Positions 23,364-36,362 of a stretch of 64,000 nt of DNA are shown here, piece after piece (within the stretch, counting starts at the first letter, position 1; each line of letters begins with the position of its first letter). The position numbers and the translations under genes were made by a program. The stretch comes from Neckera pumila (lineage: Eukaryota > Streptophyta > Bryopsida > Hypnales > Neckeraceae): the NCBI GenBank assembly GCA_963969595.1, contig OZ018411.1:25170545-25234544 (forward strand), read 5' to 3'. Below the pieces are notes generated by a model. The model made no database searches and was not told where the DNA came from. It was given only the letters and a program-made list of their open reading frames with translations.

Positions 23364-25480
23364 CTGTACACTATGGTGCCTTTTAAATGCATGAGGATCA
23401 TCTAATTGATGTTCCACTGCTGTTTCAAAGGGTTAGCATCATTGTGTTGTATTTTGGTCATGGCACCAAAAATGTTGAAATAATCATCTGAGCATGGTTT
23501 CTATTTTTTTAGTTTTGTTGGATCTTATTAGTAGTTGAACGAGGACTTTATTTCTTGGAAATTGTGTGAGTTTTTGAGTATAAACTATGAATTTTGAAAA
23601 TGCTAACTATAGTGTACTCAAATTCTCCTGTTCAAAGGGTTCACGTTTAGGGAGAAAATTACTTGTGGATCATATTAGTGACATGGTCAAAAGTAGGTGC
23701 AGTGGTGATGGTGTAGGATGCACTCAGTTTGTTGTGATTTTTTGAATTTCTTTTTGAATTATTTTAAGATGGAAAAATTACATGAGCTTTGGGGAATGTC
23801 ATTTTTATTTTAACTAGTGTACCCTATGGCATTGCCACAGCCAAATAAAAGTGAAAGTAATTTTTTTAATTTTTTAATTCATATTAAAAACTTTGAAATT
23901 CAATATCTATCACACTGTGAGTTGGAATGCCACAAAACAAAGCCCGTGCACCCCTTGGTAGCAAGCACGTGATTGAAAGATGCGTGGTTTGGGAGATCTT
24001 ACCATAAGAAACAAACAAACAAAATAAAATTTTAAACAAAATAAAACAAACTATAAACAAAATAAAGCAAATAGCCTAACTTAAGGTAATAGATGTATTG
24101 GTGCCTGTCAGAAAAGATTATGCCATCCTAAGCGCAATTTTCACCTTGTTGGACAATGAAAGAAATCCACAAAAATCTGAAATAAAAAATAAAAATTTGT
24201 ATCTTATATATCACATTTTTGGTGAATTTTGATTCATTCCATTTAGATTAGTGATGTGAAAGTCATGGCACATCTTATTTTTTGGACAAACTTCTTGAGA
24301 AAATAAGGTCAGTGCTGGATTTATTTCTGAACTTGATTTTTTGAACATAAAAAAATGTTTTGTAAGGTTTAGGTTGCTTGCAATTGTTAGAACAATCTCA
24401 CCATTGGAATTCTTTTAAGTGTTTCTTCCAGACTCTCAACTCAATTTTTTTAATAATTTTTTTTTAATTCAAATTCTATAGTGCAAAAAATTAAGTTAAA
24501 AACTTAAGGTTCAAATTTCAGAGAATTTCAGATAATCTAGTCACCCACGATGTCCCAAATTCTTTGCAAGCATTGAATTTCAGATAATCTAGTCACCCAC
24601 GGTGCAAAAAACGTGTTTTCTTCACTTTAAACATCTTGCAATCTATATAGACAAGGATTCTGAAATTTCTTCTACATATTCTTACACTAGTCTAGTGCAA
24701 AATCCTACAATTAGATATGCTAAAAAATCAGTTTTCACAATTTTTTTGCTCTTTGCAATAGAAATGGTAGTTTAAGAAGGTTTTTTGAATGTTGTTTTGT
24801 CAAAGAAAAGGCCATGGTCTTTTAGGAGTTAAGATTTTTACCTTCCACAAGTTGTTAGTGGATCTTGCAAAGAATTTGGGACATTGGTCCTAATTTCAGA
24901 GAAACTCCTTGCTCTTCTCTCGTAGCTGATGATGCTCAATGGTTGATGTAATTGCTTCTTGTGCTTTTTTTGAAGTATTTTAGCTACATTTTGTCACCTC
25001 TTGTCTGCTATATTTCTACAACCCGTTTTTCTTTTTTCAATTTTCAAACTACAAGCAACTGTAACCTTCTAAACTATAATTTCAATTCTCTTCAAAGGCC
25101 ATTAATGTAACAACTATCTTAGTTATTGAAAGTCATCCAAGACGTGTACTCCAAATTTAAATCAAGAATTAGTGTCAAAGTACTTGCAATGTTTGCAAAT
25201 TGGAGGCAACATCAATTTGCATTGTACACAAAGTGCAAAGTGCACATCAAAGTGCACAAGTATTTTAAATTTGAAAGCAAACTATGGAAGGTGATTTATT
25301 CTTTTTTTTGACATGTTCAATTCCATTTTGGAATCAAAGCAAGTGGCTTGTGAAAGATTTAGGTTGATACTAAAAGGATTTGAAGATAGAAAATGTTGTG
25401 GCAATTGGAGGTTGAAATTTGATGAATTATAGAAGAACTTGCTGACTAGAGTGACTAGAGTGTGATGACCTTAGGTTGGA
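23364..25480. other. Intergenic DNA with a relic TTAA element
   Basis: No gene. A 26-bp block containing TTTCAGATAATCTAGTCACC occurs twice at about 24525 and 24577. A truncated TTAA-family element is listed separately. Confidence 0.45.
24180..24828 (+). mobile_element. Truncated TTAA-family element
   Basis: The right end reads TCTTTTAGGAG followed by TTAA at 24829-24832. Interior blocks (GAAATGGTAG, ACCATTGGAATT, GATTCATTCCATTTAGATTA) match the family. The left terminus is not found, so the left limit is approximate. Confidence 0.5.
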
Positions 25481-25621
25481 CACTAGAAGAAAACTGCGTT
25501 GGAACCTAGGAATTCCAACAGAGAAACGTGTTGGAACGCAAAAATCAATGTTAGAAATTAGAAACTCAACAAAATCAATCCCACGTGTTTTCTTAGGTTC
25601 CAACGCAGGTTTCTTCTAGTG
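25481..25621. mobile_element. Short CACTA-ended MITE
   Basis: CACTAGAAGAAAACTGCGTT at the left is mirrored at the right, ending CTTCTAGTG. The 141-bp element is inverted-repeat over most of its length. The CACTA ends fit the EnSpm/CACTA superfamily, but no convincing 3-bp target duplication is seen. Confidence 0.65.
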
Positions 25622-27609
25622 AAATGGTTTATGTATTGACATATCGATATACTTGATCCTTTTGCCAATTCTTGAGCGGTTGTGGGATTCATTTGTCATT
25701 GAGACCACAATAGACTTCTAAGCAAAACAAAACTATAGTGAAACCATAATCTTTTCATCTGCCATCTCTTTAATCAAGCTTTATATCTTTGAAGGCTCAA
25801 AAACTACTCTGCATTTGTGTGCCCTTATCAAGTTTTCTAACCTATTCATGTGCCTTTTCATTCAATTTCTAATCTAGTCTAGTTGTTTGAACCTTGTGAA
25901 AGCTTCAAATGGGTGACAAATATAATTATGGTTGGTTTTGAAACTAATGTCGTGAGTGAAAGTCAAAGACTTGTGAAAACTGAAGGGTCAAATGTTACAA
26001 TATTATGGTACATTTGACCCATATGGTTTGCGGGAGTATGTTTAACACCATATAATAAGAAACTTTTGACCTCGCTTTTGACACGTGACTCTTAGGAGGG
26101 TATGTGGACAAATGCATCACTTGAAACTTGAATTGATGTGTTTGCATTCATCCAAATGCCCTTGCATAGACAAATTTATGAATGTTTAGATAAATATATG
26201 ACATTTCATCTATGCTCTACAAATTCTTAGATACAGATGTCTTTGTCAATATTTGGAAATCACAAATATGTCTCTTTTGGAAACTAGCAATTTAAAACTT
26301 TATTACTTTATGAAAAAAAATTCTTGCTTTATATGCTACATTTAACTACTTATGGACTTTTGAAAGTCCAGAATTAACATCAAGAGATAATCATCTGAGA
26401 AATAATCATCTAGAGATCTCTTGATGCATCAGGAAATCTATACAAAACATCGAGAGATCTATACAAACATCAAGAGATATATACAAATATCGAGAGATAA
26501 TCATCAGGAAATCTAAAGTGCATTGTCCAGAATTCATTGAATAGTCCAGAAGTAGTTAAATGTGGCATTTATTCTATAAAAATCTTTTATCGTCAAAATT
26601 AGTTTATGTATTGACATTTATTTATGGTCATTTTGTCAAATTTGGAGTGTCCACAAGATTTCATTGTCACTAAAGACCATTCGAAGAGATTCGGGGGGCC
26701 TAAAGGGCCGTTTCAAGCCTGCTCCCCAAAGTTGTTTCCCTAGCAGATGGGAACATCCTCTGTCCTCTGTCAAATTTTTTTTTTTTTTTTGGGACGTGGC
26801 AGCCGTTCTGCCACATCACGCAGCAGCTGCGGACTAGCTATTCCCCCGACCCTGGCAGCCCAGGGAACTCACAGTCCTTCAAAAGAGCTGAAAAACATCT
26901 AATGCTATAACATAGTGTAAAGCAAATTATCTGAAGCCATCTATACCTTAATGAATTTATTTGTTTTAACATTCTTAACATTGAAAATTTTAAATTGAAC
27001 ACCCCCATTAAACATCACTAAATTACAACAATGTACCCCAAAGTGGCAACTAGCTCCGCCTGGTATCAACCCCCGGTGCCAAAAGACATGGACCATTGAT
27101 TGAATATGAACAAATAATTTGGCCCCCACAAGCAACATTGATTCTATTCAAAAGAGTAGCCGCAAATGGCAGTGAACGAGGATCGTCGAATGAAGATTAG
27201 AAAAAGTGACAGGCTAGGATCAGTAGTCGATGTAGAGCCGCAAAAGAAAAAGTATTGGATCATTAATGCAACAAATTGAGATAGGGTTTGGCACTCATCT
27301 CGTTTCATGTTTCTTTGAGGTGTCATGTTTTGCATTTTATTGAGCATCTGAGTGAATTTTGCTAGATCTCAATCAATATTGTCTGCCTTGCCTCCATTCA
27401 ATAGATTGTGTGGCTTGGCAATTCTTGGTGGATCAGAAAATTATGATACCTGGTTCGGACATTAGCCATGGAGGGTTCAGATGCAGTTTGAGTTCGGCAA
27501 AGATTTGAAGATTGAAGGTCTTTGGAGATGTGTGGTATGATTCAAAGTTTACAGTCGGGCTTACTTGTCTTTGTCCTTTCTGCAGAATTGTGTATGGAAT
27601 TGCGTGTCT
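25622..27609. other. Intergenic, nothing gene-like
   Basis: Includes a poly-T tract with GC-rich neighbours at about 26769-26880 and a small inverted-repeat element at 26324-26565. No coding region is supported. Confidence 0.4.
26324..26565. mobile_element. Small inverted-repeat element with internal ATC-GAGAG repeats
   Basis: GCTACATTTAACTACTTATG at about 26327 is mirrored by AGTAGTTAAATGTGGC at about 26548. Between them, units such as CATCGAGAGAT and CATCAAGAGAT recur five to six times together with AATCATC and GGAAATCTA blocks. Confidence 0.55.
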
Positions 27610-27791
27610 GGTATGCAGGATGATTTCATGTTTGCTTGTTTTTTTCTTGTTTCATTTGCATTTTATTGCTCAATCAAAGACTGCTCTTACTACTCTCACT
27701 GGTATGCAGGATGATTTCATGTTTGCTTGTTTTTTTCTTGTTTCATTTGCATTTTATTGCTCAATCAAAGACTGCTCTTACTACTCTCACT
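27610..27791. repeat. Perfect 91-bp tandem duplication
   Basis: The block beginning GGTATGCAGGATGATTTCAT at 27610 is repeated without visible change at 27701. It has no coding role that I can see. Identity of the two units points to a recent duplication. Confidence 0.95.
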
Positions 27792-28934
27792 GCCTTACAA
27801 CTCCCTTTTATTTGAAATAGCTAATATCTTTAGTAAAGTGCAACTTTGAATGTTATTTAGCCATTAAGCCTTGAGCTTGTAATTCATGTGGATTCTGCTC
27901 GTTACCTGATGCTTTAAACAAGCACGCATTTGATGTTAGTTTGCCTACTCTTCTACTACTTTTGGTGGCCCGAGAATTAGGATTTATGGAAATTTGTAGT
28001 GGTGGGATAGCAATGGAGGGTGATTGCACGCTACAATCACTCCCCCAGTCGAATGTACAAACTAGTAAAAACCAGTACAAAATGTATAAATATTGGTACA
28101 AAATGTATACAAATTGGTACCAAATGGAGCCAAAATGTTGTTTATACCAAAATTCAATGGTAGCCCATTTGTTTCAAAAGGACGTCTTATAGAATCTCAA
28201 ATTTAAAATGAAAAAAACACACTTTAAAGTCAAAATTTGGGCCTTGTACTAAAATCACACATTTTATTTTCTTATAAAATTTTCAAAACCCTAATTAAGT
28301 GCTAAACATTGTACCTAAACATTATACCTAAACATTAAAACATTGAATTTAGCTCTTTGAATTGCAAGAATGAACCCCTAAACTTGACACAATAAGTACA
28401 ACAATGCTAAAGTTGAATCTCTGATAGTACAAACATTTTATGTTTGTACTCCATACATTGAATTAATAGATGAAAGTCACTTTTTGTTATGTAGTTTTTA
28501 ATGTACACAAGATGTAAGACTTTGCCTTATTTTTTTTCCCTCAAAAAGATGACCAAAACTATAGTAAAATTGACTCTAAACTTTCACCATGTGCAAAAAC
28601 TATGCTGTGACTACGATTTTGGACAACCGTAGTGTGCTTTCATCTGGAGCTTGTAATGGAGCTTGTAATGGAGCTTGTAATGTGTAGCTGCACTAGAGTA
28701 TAACTGATGTGAAATATTGATATGCTGGAGGCAATATATTTCAGCCCATGGTTTTGGTTGATCAACTTCAAGAGGGTTGGCTTTCGATTTGAAGAATATG
28801 GCAGTAGTGTCCACATCTAAGAATTGGATTGTTGGTGTATCTTGGTTGATGTTGTCTATATAGAGCACTTGCACCAAGTCTTAGCATAGGCTTGTGCTTT
28901 TATAGAGACATGTTGGTGATAATTACAATGGATT
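27792..28934. other. Intergenic, nothing recognised
   Basis: The only structure seen is a 12-bp triplicate (GAGCTTGTAATG) near 28647-28682. Confidence 0.45.
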
Positions 28935-29224
28935 CACTAGAATTGAAGAAAACTGTATTTAACTTGTCAAAAACTGCGTTTTACTTGTCAAATCTGTATT
29001 GTACTCAACAAAAAGTGTGGGGTGGATTTTGTTGACTTCTCCCTTTATAACGTAAAATTCTACATTGCACTGTTTCATCACAAAATTTGACAAGTAAAAC
29101 GCAGAATTTTGTATTAGAATGCAAAATTCTGCGTTATGAAGGGAGAAGTCAACAAAATCCACCCCACACTTTTTGTTGAGTACAATGCAGGTTTTGACAA
29201 GTACAATATGGTTCTCTTCTAGTG
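28935..29224. mobile_element. CACTA-ended foldback MITE
   Basis: CACTAGAATTGAAGAAAACT at the left and GGTTCTCTTCTAGTG at the right are inverted. The arms continue through GACTTCTCCCTT near 29033 and its mirror AAGGGAGAAGTC near 29139, so most of the 290 bp can fold on itself. It is related in its ends to the 25.5-kb MITE. Confidence 0.7.
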
Positions 29225-30908
29225 TTTGGAGCCTCGTTAAACAATAGCTACAAATTTTTCTTGGAAACTTGTTGAGGTCATCTCTGTGAATTCTAAGGGT
29301 GATTTTTGATGATATCTAGCGTAATGGAGCTTTTAGGTTGTGATTGCTCAATTGAAGGCGCAAGTAGCAGCATACTATGAACAGGCCAAGCAATCTCCTA
29401 CTAGGAGTCAGGCATGTTCTGAATTTTTTTAGCTTCCTTAGTATGTTGAAGTGCAATTTTAATTTGTCACAATGTACCCAAAGTTTTTTGTTTCAAATTT
29501 TCAATGGGAAAAACAACACATGTATCCAGTTTGTATTCCATATATGGTTTTCTTGTTTATTAGATATGTTCAAAAGAGGCAGTATCTACCATAATCATAA
29601 TCATAACCTCATTAAATATCACTGAATTACTATAGGATGAAAGTTCTTATTATATTTTGGAAAGTTACATTTTTGTCTCTCTTCAGATATATATGTTATG
29701 ATTGCAAGTTGCTCAATGATTTTAAATATTTGTGCCATAGACTAATAGAAAAATCTTAAACACTCTTTATTTTATTTATTCCACATGTAACAGATGGATT
29801 CATGATTGTGCCTAATAGATTTTTTTCTTCAATAAATTCTAAAGGTGCACAAGACATTTCCAAGCAATAGTTGTTTTGTATTGCTAGTACAATAATTATA
29901 GCATAAGCATATAAGAATGTAATTTTCTCCTATGCATATATGAGAAAAATTAATCAATGTAGTCAAAATGAATTTTTGATAAACATCAAATTAATCGATG
30001 TAGACAAGGACTAAACACTGTTGAAAGATTGCACAATTGATGACTCTATTGTTCTAATCCTTTTTTCTTTTTGAGTGCTTTAAATTAGAAAAAAAAATAT
30101 GGTTAAAGTATAGCCCTCTAATAAGATGGAACGCAGGAAGCTAAATTATAGAATATTTCTTTAAAAAAGTAAACTATAGAAAACTAAAAATCTCAGAACT
30201 AAAAACCTTGATGCTATTGTTTGTAAAATGAATAGAAAAATAATTAAACAATAATTTTAATTTTAATTATACTACAAAGATGAGAATTTCTAAAACTTCC
30301 TACTTGAATAATTATTTCCATATTCAAAATGGACACACAAAGAAGCTCACTTATAAGCTCATACAATATAGAAATAATTATTTTTTATATTCCTTCACAC
30401 AATACCTACCAGTCTATTAGAAGACTGTCCTATTCCAAATTCTTTAATTTAGAATGAATACTCAACAATACTCTAAACTCCTTAATCCCTCAAGGCCTAC
30501 TATCAGAGAAAAAATCAGCCCTTCAGAGGGCTGCTCCACAGCCTTGCAAAAGACCTTGAAATTTGGTTTAACGGGGCTAAAAATTGCTTTTTTTTCCTAT
30601 TTCCGCGTAGCAGATTCTGCAGTGACAGTGGTGCAGGAAGTCACTTTTGCTAGTAAAAAACCAAAAAAAAATCCATTTGATTCTCATTTATAACATGAAA
30701 ATTATGAAGGATTTTATTTTGTTGACAATATAGGTAGAAAAAGCATAAAGTTGTTTCTTGAACTCAATTTTTTTTTTCAAAAATGGAAAAAAAATATATT
30801 GTTTACTACAACATTTTGGGATTGACAATTTTCAATTTCTTGTCAAAGTTATTAGCAATTTAGGTTTTTCTTTCATCAAGTGCTATTGTCCAATTTATAT
30901 TTTTTTAA
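29225..30908. other. Intergenic, nothing recognised
   Basis: AT-rich with short frames. About 30500-30650 holds a small GC-richer patch with CAGCCCTTCAGAGGGCTG and a segment resembling, inverted, part of 39.96-40.25 kb; this may be a worn transposon. Confidence 0.4.
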
Positions 30909-31813
30909 TCCCTAAAGGCCCAAAGTCCCCTCGGGGGACACTTGGGATTTCGGGCAGGCTCGTTTGACCTAAAATTTTGGCTTGATTTTTTGAAACTCTT
31001 TTTGAAGATAGGAAATCACATTAGCTTTCTAAAAATATAATTTTTTTTTCAATCGGTGCCTGGGAGCAAAAGTTATGCGTTCAAAGTCAAAAAAGCAATT
31101 CATCGAGCAGAAAAAAAAAATTGTAAAAAGCTATATTTTTTTTTTTTTTCTTGTCAAAGATCATATTTTGTTCTACATTTGAAGCTTTGATTCATTCTAT
31201 TTGGACTCAAAATGAGAAAGTTACAGACAATCTTGTTTTTTAGGCAATCTAGCATCTTCTTCAAAAAATAACTTATAGAATTCATTTTTGAATGCAATTT
31301 TCAAATTTTTTCTTTTGATAAAGGTTAATTTTGTTTGCAAGAACAATCACACCATTGGAATTATGGTATTTTAATTCCACCTAAGAGCTATTAACGATTT
31401 AGTATTTCATTCAATTTTGGACCTACTTCTACTTAACAATCTTGTTATATGTGAAAATCAAGTTCTGACATTCTGAAGTTTTTTCCCCTGATTCTCAACT
31501 CAAATTTTCAACATAAAAAAATTTAACCCAATGGTCTGTAGTGCAAAAAAAATCTACAAATGGCCGTCAAAGTCATCTGAAATTGCAGGCCATAGCTCAA
31601 AAAAACTTCTTTTTCCAACTTCAAATGTTAATATCTTCCAATCCGTACCGTCGAACTTCCTGAAATTTTTACCACATAATCTAAGACAAGTGAAGTACAA
31701 GATCCTGTGGTTAGATTCTAAAAAAAAGTTTATTTTGGTTTCTTGAGTGATCACAGCAAAAATGGTAGTTTTCAATGGTTTCGGAGCCAAAAAATGCCTT
31801 GGGCCTTTAGGGG
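30909..31813 (+). mobile_element. TTAA-flanked element, copy 3
   Basis: TTAA at 30905-30908 and 31814-31817 flank about 905 bp. The left end is TCCCTAAAGGCCCAAAG and the right end is GGGCCTTTAGGGG. Same orientation as the 57.6-kb copy, sharing GATTTCGGGCAGG-type sequence near the left end. No transposase. Confidence 0.75.
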
Positions 31814-31817
31814 TTAA

Positions 31818-34130
31818 AGGTGAATACAAAATCTTTTTTGGCTAAATTTTTTTCCATGTATTCTCAACTTGTTTCCTACATATTGATTAAAAGGTACAAG
31901 TTATGAAACATCCATATTTTCTTTTAAAAATGTTGAAAGAAAAAACTTCACTATGCTAGAAAAACGTGCTTTTTGAAGGTTTGGCACATTGAACTTGCAA
32001 TGGGTGAAGTTTTTCAATCTAAAACAAGTTGATTAAATATTCTATGGTTGGATTTGTTGAAGAGTCAAAATAGATGAAGACTTTTAGCTTTGCTTTGGAT
32101 TTGAGTCCTTCAAAGTAGTTTTAGACCTTAAATCACCATAGTCCCATAGGGAGTAAACACAAAAAACATTTATCAGGAACAAGATTTTTCAGAGGATGAG
32201 AAATCCAAAACAAAAAAATGGATTAGATCTATAGAAAGGAATTCTTCTTATATTTTGAGAAGTAAAGAATAAAATAATTAAATAGCATCATTTAGAATAA
32301 GTTTGAATATGATGGTGTAAAATAACCAAAATCGAACCAACTAGATCCTTCAATTATTCATACAATGTGCATAATGCATCCCAAAGTGCGTTGAAATTTT
32401 CTTTCAGTTGTCAATAAGATTCAATGAAAATGAAAACGTCCGCGGCATTCCAATGACAATACTGTTGAGCTAAGAATAGTTCTAGAACATTTTTTCATCC
32501 TCCTTTTCCTTGTTGACCTTTCACATTGGATTATGAAGAGTATCCAATTGAGTTTGTACTCTTTCCAATTTTTGCCTTCACAGAAATGAGAAGCTATTAA
32601 AAAAAACGGATCACAAATTATGCTATTTTAGAGTATTTTGGGAAGTTGTTGCTCCTTGCTTTAAATCTCGATTTTTTAAAACCTTTGCCAGCCATTTTCC
32701 TTTTATTCCTATATTGCACCATTTTTTCAAGTCAAGTTCATTCTCTGTTTTTTATTTGGCAATTTTATAGAGGTTTTCACCAATTTTTTCCAAATGTTTT
32801 CAAATTGCAACCGTTTTTTTCCCCATTCTATAGGCTATTAATGAACTAACCGGCATTCTCTCCAAACATTGGTTTGACACTGTTGTTTGATGCCATCATG
32901 GCCTTAACTCCTTAACTCTCGAGTCCTTTCTTGAATTTTTTCATATTTTTGCTTACATCTTTTATAAATGTACAAATAAACCTCAGTTTCATCAAATTCA
33001 TCATACAAATAGTGTCCTTTTGGTTTGGATCGGAATTAAAAGTTTGTGGTCATACAAGCCTTTGTGAGCCTCTCTGTTCATCGTTCAGATTTTGGACATC
33101 GGAGTGCTAATACGGGGTTAAAATAAGGGTTTTTAGGGTTCACGGTTTCCGCACTCCTTGTGACGGCCACCAGAGTCGGTCGGATTCCAAGTCTAAGTTA
33201 GACTGATTCCGTTCAGTCCAGCCTTATCCAACACCATTGGAATAGACTTGAGGAATTCCATAGCCAGTCGGCCCAATACCAACACCCCAACTAGCAACGT
33301 GAAGCGCAAGATTCGCCGCCCACAGGGAGTCCTACCACACGGCTGGCTGGCCCCGCAAAAAAATGCCCGAAGCTGCTTCCGTCACGACCCAGCCAATTGA
33401 CTGCGCCACTGCCAGCGATGGATCTTACCAATAGCTGTCTGGATTTCGGAGAAGTTCTATGCGACTAAGTTATGCCCCTCCAAGATTTACATATTCCGCG
33501 ATAAAAAAAAAATCAGGGTTTCAAAGTACGTACAGTAAGTTTATATCGATCAACTGAATCGGATTGTTTGTGCATTTCTGGCGTTTTGACGTGTGACGAG
33601 AAGTTTTTGGAGTGCCTGCCCCACAGTGTAACTATAGCTGTCAGTCTGGGGAAGAGGCTTGTTGTCGGCGAAGTGGGCAACACGCTTTCGTTAGCCACAG
33701 GGGCGACTGCTCCATCAGTTTGGTGGTGATTTCACTGGCGCTACTTTGTCTAACAGTACCACCGTAGCTTGCGACGCAATCCTCCGGTTGGGCTGATGTA
33801 CCATATGGAGAGTTGGTGTTGTTACCAGCCACACTAGTGTAGTCGACACCCACTGAGAATTTCTAGAAGAGATTTTTTACGAGCTTAGAATTTGAAAATC
33901 GTTTTGCGGTAGTGAATAATTAGGTAGTCTTGCATTTGGGAGGCGAGAGGGGGTTGGATTTGAGGCTGGTGGTAACTAAAATCAAAGGTTTTGAAAACTT
34001 TGATCAAGTCGTAATAGTGAAGGATCTCGGATTTGGGAGCGAGGAACTGGTATTGAGCTCGATACAAGGTGGTGCATTTGAGGATTTTGACAGGGTTTGG
34101 GAAAGGCGGAGTGTGGATGAGAGTGGATTG
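31818..34130. other. Intergenic DNA and 5' flank of the DC1 gene
   Basis: AT-rich to about 33050, then GC-richer. 33100-33900 contains a telo-box-like TTTTTAGGGTT at 33131 and short frames on the minus strand that I could not identify; this may be promoter or a decayed exon. No gene is called. Confidence 0.35.
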
Positions 34131-34979
34131 ATGGCGAGGAGTAGTGCGGATACAACGCGCGATGCGGCGAGGTTGACCTGCAGATTGCACCCGACGATTC
34201 CCCTGGTGCTCCACAACGCGGCGCCCTACGACACCCGCAAATTCATCTGCGACCTCTGCTTCAAGATCGGGGAAGGGCCTACGTACCACTGCAAGACGTG
34301 CAAGTACGATTTCCACCCGCAGTGTTGCACGTTGCAGCCCCAGCTCCGCAGCTGTGCACATCCTCACGCGCTCACTCTCCACGCCACCACCAACGTTATC
34401 CAGAAAAAAAAATCGTGCGACGCGTGCAGGACTTCCCTGGCGGATAGCGAGTGGCGCTACCGCTGCGAGCCGTGCAACTTCGACTTGCACGCGGGCTGCG
34501 CGAAGCTCCGGGACAAGATCCAGACGGGCTTCCATCCCTATCCCTTGAAGCTCCTGAAGAAGTCACCGTACCCGCCGCGGCACCTGCAGTGTGATCTTTG
34601 TGACGAGCGGATGCCCACGAATGCTTGGGTCTACCACTGCACGAAATGTAAGTTCGATCTGCATCCCGCGTGCGCGCTGCTCCCCCGCGATCCACTTTGC
34701 GCCGCAGTGCACCCGCACCGGCTCAGAACGTGGCAGTACGAGACGTTCCACGGGAAAAGCTACGTGTGCGCTGTGTGCTTGGAATTTGGAGGGAACCTCG
34801 GCTTCCGCTGCGAGCAGTGTGACTTCAACATCCACCCCAAGTGCCTCAAATCCTTCTTCTCACCTGCATCCTGTAACGCCCCTGAAACAGTGCACGGCAA
34901 CGAGCGCAAGTTCAAGGTTACTGCTTACGGAGTTCACATCCGCCGGAATGAGGATTCAGAGATTCCGGATCCCGCTTAG
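34131..34979 (+). CDS. DC1-domain (C1-like zinc finger) protein, single exon
   Basis: 282 aa from the first in-frame ATG at 34131; the frame is open further upstream but has no ATG. It contains four consecutive DC1 modules with the His/Cys zinc-ligand spacing: HPTIPLVLHN...CDLCFKIGEG...CKTC...FHPQCC; HPHALTLH...CDAC...CEPCNFDLHAGC; HPYPLKLL...CDLCDERM...CTKCKFDLHPAC; and HPHRLRTW...CAVC...CEQCDFNIHPKC. The protein is a plant-specific relative of the diacylglycerol-binding C1 fold. Roles of the family are poorly defined (stress signalling and redox proteins are reported), so I give none here. No signal peptide or membrane segment is seen. Coding GC is much higher than in the surrounding DNA, and DC1 genes are usually intron-poor. 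Confidence 0.93.
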   Translation: MARSSADTTRDAARLTCRLHPTIPLVLHNAAPYDTRKFICDLCFKIGEGPTYHCKTCKYDFHPQCCTLQPQLRSCAHPHALTLHATTNVIQKKKSCDACRTSLADSEWRYRCEPCNFDLHAGCAKLRDKIQTGFHPYPLKLLKKSPYPPRHLQCDLCDERMPTNAWVYHCTKCKFDLHPACALLPRDPLCAAVHPHRLRTWQYETFHGKSYVCAVCLEFGGNLGFRCEQCDFNIHPKCLKSFFSPASCNAPETVHGNERKFKVTAYGVHIRRNEDSEIPDPA

Positions 34980-36362
34980 TAAGCCCATTCGTCACCCCCT
35001 GCATTCACAGATCAAACGGCGGCGCTCGCAAGCTTACTCAAACCCTAATTTTGAGGTTTAGATTGAATCCCGGGATAGCCACTGCATCGTGTTAGTCGGA
35101 TTCTGGTAGTAAGACAGCATCGCGTTTGTCGGCTTCAGATACAACTGTACTTGCTTAGTTTCTTCACTTCCCTGAAGATATGCGATTCATGACACTGACG
35201 TGGCTACATGATTGATCTCTGCGACGACGTTCCGCGGTGCAACAAGATTTAATGTAGTCTAGACAGACAAAAACTCCATCTGCAGCATGTGCAGCACAAG
35301 ATTATACATGTGCTTCATTTGGGTTACCCAGCTGATGACGCCGGAGGCTAAAACCCAGCTTGACAATGTCGACGCACTTCAACAATCAGTGTTTCAAGAG
35401 AGGCCAGTAGGTACAAATGTGAGGATGAATGGCACTCGACGAAGAAAGGTGGCACCCTCATTTTACTCATTACATACATGTCTGCGCGAAACTCTTTTGC
35501 AATTAGCACCCACTCCATGTCAGCTCCATTGCATTCACGGCTGCAGCTAGCATAGCATCTCACCACCAATCAACAGTAACTGTCACGTTGGCACCTAGCT
35601 CCCCGAGTCAGTGCCGTGGTGTGTTCGAATCCCCCCAAGACGGTTCGGATCGAGACGAACCTCCAACCACAAGTGCCAATCCTTTCCCCCAGCGGGTGAT
35701 TGCCGGCCCAGGGAAAACCAAACTGAAAGCCAATCAGTCACCAAACAGCAAATCGGGAGCGAGTTCGATGGCGAGCAGACGATGAGGACTTTCCGAGTGG
35801 AAATGCCCAATGATTCCGTAGAACATCAATCGCCAGAGATACTTCTGTTTTGTTGTAACTTCTGTTTTTTTTCGTGGAGAAATGAATAGGAAATCGTTGT
35901 CTTGTAAGTTACAACAAAGCCTACGTGGGGAATTTTGTTAAAATGGCGGTATTCCATGTGCCATTTTGACAAAGTGTCATTTTGACATCTACGACAAGTG
36001 TAGACTTCAAAACGGCCGTTCTAAACTATCTAGAACAAATATAGATTTCAGAATAGCCGGTCTGAACTGTAAACATGCCAAAGTACTGGAATGGCGCCAT
36101 TTTAATGAAATTTGTCATCTACGGCAACAACTAAGTTAGTTAGTTCACCTTTTCAAGGCGCTAGAGTGACTGGGTGAGGCATATTGATCGGATGTAGAGA
36201 TATACCTTACATGAAGGTCAAATTCAGACATAAATTAAGTATTTTTGGGAATGTATGAATGTTTGGAATATTACAAGTGAAATGTTTGAAATTTTGCAAA
36301 AAAATGTCCATCTATATTGCCTAAATTTTTGAATATTTTCAAAAATCTACATCACACCTTAA
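34980..36362 (+). other. 3' flank of the DC1 gene and intergenic DNA
   Basis: GC-moderate to about 35900, then AT-rich. A tRNA-B-box-like GTGTTCGAATCCCCCC at 35620 is not followed by a tRNA structure. Confidence 0.35.

Noticed and set aside
26381..26520. CRISPR-like spacing of CATCGAGAGAT units
   Set aside because: Units are short, irregularly spaced and lie within a plant inverted-repeat element; no array or cas context exists in this genome type.
33100..33900. GC-richer patch with Gly/Tyr/Ser-rich minus-strand frames
   Set aside because: I looked for a peroxin-13-like or RNA-binding gene, but frames are short, broken and not alignable from memory.
33885..34535. Minus-strand open frame of 216 codons over the DC1 gene
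   Set aside because: Antisense shadow of the DC1 coding region, without any recognisable domain.
35588..35720. tRNA-like B-box (GTGTTCGAATCCCCCC)
   Set aside because: No matching acceptor stem, D-arm or anticodon arm upstream; probably chance or a worn SINE fragment.
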